From positions 106,033,796 through 106,097,795 of the forward strand of contig NC_081415.1 of NCBI RefSeq assembly GCF_030272615.1: a DNA stretch of 64,000 bases, given 5' to 3'. This document shows positions 10,194-20,222 of this stretch, piece by piece. Source of the stretch: Cryptomeria japonica. Taxonomy: Eukaryota; Streptophyta; Pinopsida; Cupressales; Cupressaceae. The translations under genes were made by a program, and so were the position numbers. Every line of letters begins with the position of its first letter. Position 1 is the stretch's first letter. The notes beneath the pieces were generated by a model. The model made no database searches, was not told the DNA's origin, and worked only from the letters and a program-made list of their open reading frames with translations.

Positions 10194-11107
10194 TGTAAAG
10201 CAGAAAATCGCGATCGAACCCTAAGTGTTCCCCCCACCACTCCAAGGAGAGAGAAAGGAGGTCACTAGGGTTGACGGTTTTCACTTAGGAGAGACTTTAC
10301 ATTCAAAAGAGGGGTTGAAACCCACAAGATCCAATCCCACACAATGCAAGATTGGATTCTAAATGAGTTTCAAGGGTTAAAACAACAAGGCTACCCTCTT
10401 TTGTAAAGAATGTAGATAGAAGGATTGAGCTAGGAATGCATGTAAAGTGAGAAAGATTCACTTATAAACAGAGATAGGAATATAGGATGAAGCTACGGAC
10501 CTGGAATTAGCAGTAAAATGTTGAGATGACGCTGTCCTACAAATTTGAGTGAAAGTTGACAAGATGATGGCGCCCGACGTGCACACAGTCCTCCAAAAAA
10601 TCCGCGAAACGAAGGGGGATCTGTTCGTCTCTACACAAGGATTCCAGATCTTCAATTATAGCCACGTACCTGCAACCTACACACAAAAAAGAGAGGATGA
10701 TTGGGGGGTTAGGGATTAGGGGTTTGCCCTTAGGTCAAACCCCAGTTTTGGAATTAACCAAGAAATGAGAATGCTGTAAATGTAAATGATTGTAATGTAA
10801 ACAAGTACTAATACCTTGTTGTAAGAATGTTTGTATTCTTACATGCGAAGGTGTAAATGTTGTTGTATGTTGTATGTTGTATGTGGTATGTGATCTCCTC
10901 TTCAATGGTTGAATCCTTGTCTTGAATGCAACACTTAGCCTTGAATGGAGACTTAGAATGATCAATTGCTTGAAGGAATGCTTGAATGCTTGCCTAGCGC
11001 TTCTGCCTCTTGTACACATATGTCCTTCCTCTTCTAAAATGGGAGAGGAAATGTAGTTTATATACTTGCCAATTAGGGTTGAAAGACTGATTTTTCCGAC
11101 CTTGGGC
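10194..11107 (-). repeat. 5' LTR of element B, U3 missing
   Basis: Minus-strand counterpart of A's 1-925. It ends at the shared CTTGGGCTGA (CTTAGGCCGA in A) and then switches to LTR N. The TATA box complement is near 11055-11065. Confidence 0.8.
10562..10591 (-). repeat. 30-nt GC-rich hairpin, element B LTR
   Basis: Minus-strand arms GGACTGTG and CATCATCT; the most decayed copy, but still 30 nt with GTGCAC retained. Confidence 0.6.
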
Positions 11108-11530
11108 TGACATAGCAACCTTAGAGAAGTTGACTTAGGATAATGTATCTCATTGTAGTTTCGATATGAGACACTTAGAGAAGTGTGCACATAGGGATGA
11201 TGCTTGTAGGAGAAGTTCCACCTTTTGTGGTCTTATCTCGTTGTTACATTCCACATTCGGTGGGTGATCCACCTCTTGTGGGATATTATATTATTTCTCC
11301 TACCTACCCCTACTTTTTCTTACGTATCCTTATTTCTCATTGAGCTAGATATCATGATTATCTGCTCACATATCCATTTGGCCTTGCCTATATAAGTAGG
11401 CCCATATTCATTGTATTGGTTAATCCAATTGACCACTTTTTCATATTGATGAGAGTATAGTTGTTCTTGTAAAACTATTGTCTCTCTCTTGTGTTATTTT
11501 CATTGTGCCCTTGATCTTAACAAAATCTCA
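11108..11530 (+). repeat. LTR N, copia-like
   Basis: Begins TGACATAGC and ends AAAATCTCA. Homologous to the inverted LTR at 38353-38817, which has a tRNA-Met-type primer site beside it. Shared blocks include CCACATTC.GTGGGTGATCC and CTTGCCTATATAAG, the latter a TATA box. No internal region or primer site follows here: the next sequence is a LINE remnant. Confidence 0.65.
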
Positions 11531-12899
11531 CAAGCCCAATGTAACAAAAGGAATAATAAAAGATAGGCTTCATGGTGGAAGGAGGGAGATTCAAACATCT
11601 CTTTGGTACAAAAAGAAAGCTCCAATAGTTCAAATATAGATTCAAGTGAGAGATCTATTGAAAGATATTAGGAAAAGGACTTAGAATTTAGGCCTTAAAA
11701 AGGAGGAATAGGAGGGAGTAAAATACAAATATAGTTGTTGATGACTCAATGGGATTGAAAGAAACCAAGAGTGATATCTGAACATGCTTTTTTGCTATCA
11801 TAGCGAAGATGGAGTAAACAAAAACATGGATGATTATAGTAGAGATTAGGGGGATATAATAGAAATGTTAAATGGATTAAATCTCGTTTGAAAGATATTG
11901 GTAATTCCTTAGGCAATTTTATTGGTGTGAATGAGGATTCACAAAACCTTTTACACTCAACTTATGCTTGTATCTTGGTTGAGATGGATTCTACAAAAGC
12001 TTTTTCTGTCATGTTTTCTTTGATACTAGACAATATAGAATGGATCCCAAAAGTGGATTATGAATGTTTTCCCTTTAAATGTTACAGGCAATGTTTTGAG
12101 ACTAAGCACATGGTTGAGAGTTTCCCAAAGAAGAAGAGATTTAGATAGGTGACTTGATGGAAAGATGAATCATTATCTTCTAATTCAATGGGGAAAGAGG
12201 TGGATAAAGTGTCTGAGGTGGCCTCTAAAGAGGTTCCTTATTTATCTATTCCTACTTTTCCTCCCCAAGCCTCTAGAGGCTTGATGGAAGGTGCGGGACT
12301 AGAAACTAAGATTGTCAGTAGGATTCTAGGTTTGAGCTTCCAAACATAGCTGAGGCCAACTCTGGGGATTTATTGAAAAATAGTGAGGCTGAGAGTTGTA
12401 AAGTGGTGAATATGACTAAGAATTTTTTTACAGTTAGTGGTGGACATGGAAATTCTATTGCTCCCTTAGGGGATCAATGGCAGAACCTTGATAACAAGTC
12501 TTGCTTCTCTTTTAAGGAGATGCAGGGGTGGTAGAAGAAATATGAAAGGCTAGAAGATGGTTGGAAAACTGTGAAGGGAAAAAAAGCTAAAAATACAATG
12601 AAGGAGGGAGGCTTTGACATGACTCTACGTTCTCATTTGAAAGGAAGGGCCCCCATTAAATTATTTGCTAGTTTCTGGCTTTTTTGGTTGTCTTTTTTAC
12701 AACTTTTTCTTTAGGTTGTGGGAGCCTTCTTTGAAAACCCATGTTTATGGTTATGGGAGTCTTTAAAACCCATGGTTGTTTGGTGACTTCTTTTTTCTAT
12801 CTTTTAATAGCTTCTTGTTTTTGGGTTTCAGATCCATTCAAAATCTGTTTGTAAAGGGTTTCGAGTCCCTTAAAAACTTGTTTTTCCTTTAATCAAAAA
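11531..12899 (+). mobile_element. LINE remnant lacking ORF2
   Basis: Holds a decayed ORF1-like frame, then the ending GACGGTTGG-type region (DGWKTVKGKKAK in translation near 12560), then a 3' tail reading CTTGTTTTTCCTTTAATC followed by AAAAA, typical of plant L1-type elements. No endonuclease or RT domain remains between them. The right edge is sharp: copia RT sequence of element C starts at 12900. Confidence 0.65.
11861..12330 (+). pseudogene. LINE ORF1 (DUF4283 and zinc knuckle type)
   Basis: The frame reads LKDIGNSLGNFIGVNEDSQN, then WIPKVDYECFPFKCYRQCFE and KHMVESFPKKK. This is the usual DUF4283 plus C-x2-C-x4-H-x4-C order of plant LINE ORF1, an RNA-binding chaperone in the element's particle. 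The last knuckle Cys is Phe. The stop at 12146-12148 is followed by more of the same frame, so it is a nonsense break. The N-terminal part is missing or unrecognisable. Confidence 0.6.
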
Positions 12900-13713
12900 T
12901 ATGAAATTATCATTCGTTGGATACCATAAACCATAGTCAACAATCCCCTTCAAGCATCTGAAAATCCTCTTCATAGCAGTAACATAAGTCTCTTTAGGAC
13001 TAGTCTGAAATCTAGCAAAAAGACAAACAACATGCATAATATTTGGTCTTGTCTGAGTTAAGTACAACAATCCACAAACCATAGATCTATACAAAGTATG
13101 ATTCATTGTCTGAGATTCATCATTCTTAGAAAACTTGCATCCAGACACCATAGGAGTTCCAACAGGTTTAGAATTATCTAATCCAAATTCCCTCAACAAC
13201 TCCTTCACATACTTAGATTGAGAAATGAAAATACCTTTCCCGGTCTGAGTAATTTGCAATCTTAAAAAAAAAATCATCTCATCTATCATAAACATCTCAA
13301 ATTCCTTTTGCATATCATCAACAAAATTCATACTCAAATAATCATCTCCTATAAAAATAATATCATCAATAAATAGTTCAATAATGAAAATGATATCTTT
13401 ATCAAATTTAAAGTATAAGTTACTGTTAGCAGTACCTTTACAGAATCCCAGCTTCATCAAATACTTATCTAATCCTGCATACTAGGCTCTAGGGGCTTGA
13501 TTCAGTCCATACAATGATTTCTTTAATCTGCATACCATGTCTCCTTCATCTGATAATGAATATACTTTCAGTTTCTCAATGTAAACTTCCTCTTCCAAAT
13601 CTCCATTCTAAAAGGCTGACTTGACATCCATCAGGTAAACCTTGGAATTCTTGTAAGCATCATATGCAAGTAGTAATTTTAACAACTTCAATTCTAGATA
13701 TAAGAGAAAAGGT
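12900..13713 (-). pseudogene. Element C copia RT and RNase H start (distal half)
   Basis: Minus-strand copia polymerase. It includes the RT catalytic motif as FIDDIIF (usual YVDDIIF), KPVGTPMV, the YRSMVCGLLYLTQTRP block and GLWYP before RNase H. Stops include one where AWYARLD is expected (about 13480). It is cut at 12900 by the LINE and at 13713 by element D. It continues with RT sequence at 20218 across D. Closely related to the RT of element L. Confidence 0.8.
13709..13713. other. Target-site duplication of element D, left copy
   Basis: AAGGT just before the LTR start TGTTGG. The matching AAGGT is at 20218-20222. Removing D with one copy makes the C RT frame run ETF then the APVA-type block. 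Confidence 0.75.
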
Positions 13714-14449
13714 TGTTGGCATTACAAACTTAGATGAGAATGGTTGATGTTGTCATTGATGGCAACCAACTGGTACTAGGGTTCTATAAGATTTTATTGA
13801 TTATACCGGCACCGGAATCTACACAAAGCTCATTCACACCGACATCCAATTTACACCAACAAGGAATCATACCGACACTCAGGCCAACATAAGATAAATT
13901 TTTGTTTATGCAAATTATATTGTAATGTAATTAATTATTTGTAGCTGACATGATGTATTGTAAAGAATCATATATGTATGAGATCTTGTAGGTTATTTTG
14001 TAAGTATATGTGGTATGTAAGTGAAGAAGAAGATTATGTAATTAAGTAATGAATATGAGAGAAAATATTTGTATATTCATTTTGATGTAATGATTCTATG
14101 AGAAAATAAGAGAAGAGCAGAGAAAAGAAAGGTTTATGGCAGAGGTATTTGAGAGAGCTTAAACCGGTACTGAATCTAACAATGTAGATGCTATTTTGAG
14201 CAGTACATTGTCATTGGATTTAATCATCCAATTTTGTTGTCAGTGTGACTCCTAATTTATATTGAGTAGTGAGCTCTAGGTTGTTGGCCTCCTTGCATGT
14301 GCAGACCCCTATTGTATCAGTAATATTTATTCATATTGGCCAGTGAGTATATATTGTGGGTCACAAATCCCACCAAGGTTTTTCTCCTACCAGGTTTCCT
14401 CACTAAAATATCTTGTGTTATGGTGTGCATTAATGTTGTCTCTCTTATT
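13714..14449 (+). repeat. 5' LTR of element D
   Basis: Starts TGTTGGCATTAC. Matches the 3' LTR as far as CTCTCTTATT, then jumps into gag coiled-coil sequence, so about 100 bp of LTR and the primer site are deleted. Confidence 0.8.
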
Positions 14450-15451
14450 GAGACAACAGTTGGAAGGTCTTGAAGAACATCAAACTAGAAGATGAACTCA
14501 GAATTGCTCAGGAATTTATCAAAGCACTTCAAGATAACCCGATTATAGCAAAGAATAAGAGAAAATAATTACATGTGCAATTGTAAAATCAAGATGATGA
14601 AGAAAAATAAACTCTTAGAGATATTGAAGATAGGAAGAGGAATGAAGAAGATTTGGTGAGAAAACTTAATGAAAGATTAGATGAATCTCAAAGGCTTAGT
14701 TATGAAAATGATATGCTTAAAACTGATTTGATTCACATGCAACATGACAAAGAGGAACTTTTGAGACAAGTTAGCACTTTGAAAAATGAGTTGGTCACTG
14801 CAAATGAATACAAAGACAAATTCAAGAAAAGTTCAGATAATCTTGATGATATGCTGAAAAAGTTAGAAACCTTATGGAGAAATAGTTGGACTTGGATTTG
14901 AACATGGAGAAAGCTCCAGGATTGCAAACAATCATGATCACAACAAACTGGTAAGGCAACCTAATGCTTATAAATTTAATGGGAAATGTTTTAATGGAAA
15001 CAAATTTGGTCATAGAGAAAATCAGTGCAGATTTAGAAATAATCAGAATACAAAATCACCCACCTGTCAATGTTCCAAATGCAATAAAAATGATCATAAC
15101 TCAAACAATTGCATAATTAATGTGAAATGTTATGTTTGTGGTAGATTTGGACATTTATAAAATCAATGCAGAACTCAAACCAGTCAAGGTTATGGAAAGG
15201 CTATTCAGAGAAACAATGTAACTTGTTATGCATGTAACAAGATTGGGCATATTGAAATTTTTTGTAGAAACAAGAATTCACTGGCAAACAATAAAGGCTC
15301 TGATAACAAAGGCAAAGAAAAGGTGACTGAAATGAAGAAAGAATTTTCTAAACAATGGATTAAAAAGAGAGATCAGAGTAGTGGTGAATCTGTCTCTACA
15401 CCGGCAGAACAAGGTAGTCCTGCACTGGCAGGAGGTACTTCATCTAATTAA
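14450..15451 (+). pseudogene. gag: Element D Gag: coiled coil and zinc knuckles
   Basis: The 5' end is deleted. Around 14500-14880 is a charged heptad-like coiled coil (NERLDESQRLSYENDMLKTD). From about 14980 to 15280 come four CCHC knuckles: CFNGNKFGHRENQC (second Cys lost), CSKCNKNDHNSNNC, CYVCGRFGH with a stop, and CYACNKIGHIEIFC. A lysine-rich tail ends at TAA near 15451. At least two frames are used, so it is broken. The knuckles would bind RNA in the particle. Four knuckles in a row is more than the one or two usual in plant copia Gag. Confidence 0.7.
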
Positions 15452-15760
15452 GGAATAATCCTTAGGGGTAAGGAAGCAAATTGAAAATCATGCATTTTAT
15501 CCTCGGTTGATTGTAAGAAGTTATATTTCTTCTTTATTGGCAAACATGTTAAGTTTTCACTTAATCGAAAGTATTTAATGTAGTTGTTGGCGAAATTTTT
15601 GGTTATAAATGCATTGTAACCTCTCATTTCGAATCACAAAGCATTCAAATTTATGAAGAACATGAAGAGAGCAAAGGAATTCAAGAGGCAAAGCAGCTAA
15701 GAAATTTTTCAGGGCATTTCAGAGGATTTCACTTGCAAAAAAGGTATTTATTTCAGTATC
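15452..15760 (+). other. Element D spacer before ORF2
   Basis: About 310 bp without a credible ORF. AT-rich, with CATTCAAATTTATGAAG-type sequence near 15643. It could be an internal leader for ORF2, but no promoter motif stands out. Confidence 0.4.
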
Positions 15761-18700
15761 ATGGCTACTTCATCTTTTGTTCCTGAATTCATTGCAAACC
15801 CTACTATGGTAGAGAATGTTAAGCATCCTAGACCCATTTTTAAGATCATTCCTGAGATTGCTAAGAAAGATGATTCTATTGGTGCATTTTCTATAATTCT
15901 GAAGGGAGTTGCTTTTGCTGAAGATCCGAGAATATATATTCATTACAACATAGAGAGTTTAGGGTCTGATGATTTGAAAAACATATACCAAAACATTATA
16001 GCTAACAAACAAGGTTTAATCAAGCTAGAGCATAAGATTGTTGAGGATTTAGGATTTTTTGATATCTTAAACATTCTTGACTTTCCAAATGAGATAGTTT
16101 GTCTTGTACTTAGTAGGGTTCATGGTGAATTTATGTGGTTAGATTCTATTTTCAAAATTACTAAGGATGCAATCAAGGTGGTCACTTGTTTACCCTCTAC
16201 CAGTACTAGGGTTGACAAGAAGACAAAGATCCCAAATAGGGTGGTTATGAACCTAACCGGTGCCACATCTGATAAGAGGTCTCTTAGGGTTAGTGATATC
16301 ACTGATGAGAATGTGAAATATGTGAGTATAGTGATTGGCTACAGAGTTGCTCATACAAATAGGTAAAATTTTGTTTCTAGTCTGTGTATACATAGTGCAT
16401 ATGAAATGGTGAAGAACAGTGCAAAGATTAACATTTGTGAATGGCTAAAGGATGAACTGCTAGACAATCTGGGGAAGATCAAGGGTGATAAGAAAGGAAC
16501 CTTCAGATTTGGTAACTTACTTGTATTCTTAATGCTTTATTTGACAAAGGAGATCCTTGACATTGGTCCCAAGGAATTTTCTTATGACATCCATGTTGGA
16601 AGACAAATTATGGAAGCAATTACCGGCATAGGTGCTGATGGTGACAAACAAATAAAAGATTATTTTAAGATTTTTTAAACTAAGATGAAGCCAAGGGAAG
16701 GGATTCCTCAAAGTATTATGGACAAATATGAAAAATAGATATGTTTTATAATAAAGTGAGATGAGACATGGATGGAGTCTTTTACTCCGCAAACTATTTG
16801 GATAACAAAGATGGGCTATGAAGTAGATTTGAACATTCTTGAGTCTTATGCAAGGATACTTCTTGATGCACCAAGGGAACTGACTAAGAAGATATTTGGC
16901 ACAACTGAAACAATTGAGAGTGGTGTATCTATGATGAAGGAAAGGAAGAAAAGAGATAAATTCATGAGAGATGCTTCTAAAGTAGTCAAAGAGGTAATAG
17001 TAGGACTAATGAATATTAGTGGTATTTCTGCTGAAGTAAAAAGACAATTAGAGCAGACACTGATAGCTCATGTTTCCCCGCTTGTTACTTCTTCTGAGAT
17101 AAAAAGTGATAAAGCAATAGAATTTAAAAGAGTTGAAAGGAAGAAAAGGAAACCTTCATCAGCACCTACTCCTTCTCCAAAAAGGACAAGAACACTAAGG
17201 AAGAAACAACAAGCTAGGAGAGAGCCCAACATTCAGAAAAAGAAACTTACACCAAAGAAACTGACACCTAAGGTCTCAGATATTTTGTCCCTGGAAGAAC
17301 TAATAAATGAAATTACCCAGAATGGAAACTCAACAATGTCAACAAATTTTATCATACTTTCAAGGATTCTGATAAGGAAACAATTGAGGAAAGTATCATT
17401 CTACATCTTGATATTTACAAGAAAGTTTTGATTGAGGTTGTTGATGATTTGCCTAATGATCTTTATCTGAGACTTGAGGCAAAAAGAATGTCTATAATGG
17501 AATTGGATAAGAAATTAAAAGTTGAAGCATTGTTGGTAGTTCACCCTGTCAATTCTCGATAGGAGATTGATGAATTGATTGCAGAAGCCAACTGGTCTAT
17601 TTTTGCTAGTGGTCACCGACAGATTAGCTTAATGGCTGGCAGAGTCAAAGAAATTTCTAATGAAATGTCTGACAAATGGGATATATTCTTTGTAGAAAAA
17701 GTGAAGAAGGAAGAGAAGGATAGACATAAAATAGACAAATCTTTCACCAAAGTATATCAAAAAAGTGATAAGGGTAAGAACAAAGTTGGTAGTATTCCTA
17801 ACTTGACTATCAAGGATAACCTACCCCCACTAGTTGATAACACTCCACTGGTAGTGGCAGAGAAACAAGTTGAAAAACAAGTTAAGGAACAAGAAAAGGA
17901 ATAGGTTAAATAACAAGTTGAGGCATAGGTTAAACATGAGGAAGAGAAAACAAAGGAAGTGAACACTGAGAATATTGATCCGGAGTCAAACATTTTGTTT
18001 ACTATGAATTTCAACACTAAGGATATAAATGTAATTATAGATAAATCTTCTAATAATGTTGAAGAAAAGAAAACTAAAGCCACAAATATTGAGATCTCTA
18101 AAGAACCGGTCAACACTATTGACTCTCAAAATATTGAGGAAACAACTGAAGTTAAGATAACAAATACCATCCTTGATGCTACTCTGCCTAACATTGAGAA
18201 ACTGGCAAAGAAAGAACCTGAATAGAGCATAGCTGAACCAACAGTCAGCAAGACAGTAAGGATGACAATAAGGTTGAAAAAATAGTTGACACTCAGAGTG
18301 AGCAAAAGGAAGCAAAAATGGATAAAGAAGAGGTCAATGATGGAAATAAGGAAGAAGTGGTTAAGGCAATTGGACAAGTATCTAAAGAAAAGAAAGTTAT
18401 TACAGAGCCTAGCCCTTCCACCATGGAATTCAAACCTACAGATGTGAGAAATATTTTATTAGATTCTGTCAAGAAGATCATTGAATGCAATGCCTTAGAA
18501 TTTAAGGCTATTGATGACACCTTACCTATTTTACAATAGATAGCACCGACATGTAAGGTAGATAATATTGTAGGCTCTATTGGTAAGTTAGACACATTGT
18601 CTAAATTCATTTTATCTAATATTCAGTCAATTGATAAGATTAATGAGGAGACAATTAGAGAAAGGATAAATAAGGAGAAGATAGACTTCTTTAATAAATC

Positions 18701-19216
18701 TATTGAGGACTCTACAAGAAATTTAGATTCCTTAATACCGACACTAAATTCAACAATTTTGGAGTTTGAGGAACAATATAGAGATGTATGTAAGCCACAC
18801 CATTTGACTACTGATATTGATGATAAGATTAAATAGACACAGAAGGAAATTGATGATATGGCAGACAACATGATAGGATCTTCTGAACTCACTTCAGTTT
18901 TAGATCAAGAAATGGCAATATATGAGGAGAAAATAGAAAATCTTGAAAAGGAGAAAGCTCGATTAAGGTTAAAAGCCTATGAATTAAAGAACAAACTTTG
19001 TCCTAGATTGGACAATCTGTTGACACACCGGAATGGACTATCTAAGGATACTATTCTACGAGGAAGATCACCGAAGGAACAAATGCATCATCTAACCGAC
19101 ATGATCCGATAGATAGAGGATATCATTTCTGATAGTTCTAAATTTTTGCAAGGACTTAGTCTAATTGTAGTAGATATCTTTCAGATTGTACATAACAGGT
19201 TACAGGAAACAAGCTA
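15761..19216 (+). pseudogene. Element D ORF2, large non-pol protein of unknown function
   Basis: Starts MATSSFVPEF. The N-terminal 200 residues look globular and match the ORF2 of element G: LSRVHGEFMWL, TKDAIKVVTC, GATSDKRSLRVSDI, VIGYRVAHTNR. A second block (RFGNLLVFLMLYLTKEI; MGYEVDLNILESYA) is followed by a basic patch (KRTRTLRKKQQARR), a long Lys/Glu-rich region and a C-terminal coiled coil (about 18600-19110). In-frame stops occur at 16364, 16676, 16736 and after, with a frameshift near 17320-17430. No enzyme motif is seen. It occupies the place where pol would be. It could be a captured host gene or a structural or env-like protein. Confidence 0.65.
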
Positions 19217-19394
19217 GAATTTTGAATTTTCATTTCTTTTTTACAACCTTTATCATTGATGTCAAAGGGGGAGTGATAGACAAAAAATATATACTAAAGG
19301 AGATCATTTTCTCAGGGGGAGCACTTTTGGTTTTTGGCAATTTTGTTTTTTGGTTTTTCTCATGAGTGTTGTCATCAATGCCAAATGGGGATAT
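19217..19394 (+). other. Element D 3' end with polypurine tracts
   Basis: Two purine-rich tracts: TCAAAGGGGGAGTGATAGA at about 19260, and the LTR-adjacent ATGCCAAATGGGGATAT before 19395. Elements G and L have the same paired arrangement. Confidence 0.6.
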
Positions 19395-20217
19395 TGTTGG
19401 CATTACACACTAGTAATAGGGTTCTACATGATTCTATTGATTATATCAGCAACAAACTTCGCATATCGCCAGTGACAGCTACACAAAGTTCATTCACGTC
19501 GACATCCCATTTACACCGGCAATGAATCATACTAGCACTCAAGCCGACATAAGATAAAGTTTTGTTTATGTAAATTATATTGTAATGCAATTAATTATTT
19601 GTAGGTGACATGATGTATTGTAAAGACTCATATATGTATGAGATCTTGTAGGTTATTTTGTAAGTATATGTGGTATGTAAGTGAAGAAGAAGATTATGTA
19701 ATTAGGTAATGAATATGAGAGCGAATATCTGTATATGCATTTTGATGTAATGATTTTATGAGTAAATAAGAGTAGAGTAGAGCAATGAAAGGTTTATGGA
19801 AGAGGTATTTGACAAAGCTTAAACCAGTACTAAATCCAGCATTGTAGATGCTTTTGAGTAGCACATTGTCATTGGTTTTAATCGTCCAATTTTGTATTCA
19901 GTGTGACTCCTAATTTGTATTGAGTAGTGAGCTCTATGATATTGGCCTTTGTGCATGTGCAAGCCCCTATTGTATTAGTAATATTTATTCATATTGGCAA
20001 GTGAGTAAATATTGTGGGTCACAAATCCCACCGAGGTTTTTCCCCTACCGGGTTTCCTCGCCAAAATATCTTGTGTTATGGTGCGCATTAATGTTGTCTC
20101 TCTTATTTCTCTGTATTGATTTTTTGTATGTTTATTGATACATTAATTTAGGTTATAAGGTTGCAAACAAGTTTAAATCTTTGGCTAACCAGTTAGACAC
20201 TGATCAAGTCCCTAAAA
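19395..20217 (+). repeat. 3' LTR of element D
   Basis: Starts TGTTGGCATTAC. The right end is set by the AAGGT duplication at 20218 and does not show a canonical CA, so the last 20-30 bp of the LTR may be eroded (it reads ACTGATCAAGTCCCT where related LTRs have ACTGATTCACCCCC). Confidence 0.7.
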
Positions 20218-20222
20218 AAGGT
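20218..20222. other. Target-site duplication of element D, right copy
   Basis: AAGGT, matching 13709-13713. On the minus strand the flanking C sequence reads through the RT motif EETF at this point. Confidence 0.7.

Larger units (their letters stand above)
7517..11107 (-). mobile_element. Element B: truncated inverted relative of element A
   Basis: Read on the minus strand it runs LTR (11107 to 10194), leader, then gag from 9013 leftwards until it stops inside the gag coding region at 7517, against the end of A's 3' LTR. The rest of B is not in the window. Its LTR also lacks U3, ending where LTR N begins. A may have inserted into B; the test is whether the remaining gag and the 3' part of B lie left of this window. 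Confidence 0.8.
13714..20217 (+). mobile_element. Element D: pol-less LTR element inside element C
   Basis: LTRs at 13714-14449 and 19395-20217, a gag region with coiled coil and zinc knuckles, then a long ORF of unknown function, with a copia-style 3' end (CATCAATGCCAAATGGGGAT before TGTTGG). No RT, RNase H or integrase is found. The two LTRs have many substitutions and indels, so the insertion is old. A deletion removed the end of the 5' LTR, the primer site and the start of gag. Confidence 0.8.

Noticed and set aside
20157-20161. AAGGT at 20157 as the right target duplication of D
   Set aside because: C's RT sequence does not resume there; it resumes at 20218, where a second AAGGT fits the RT frame.
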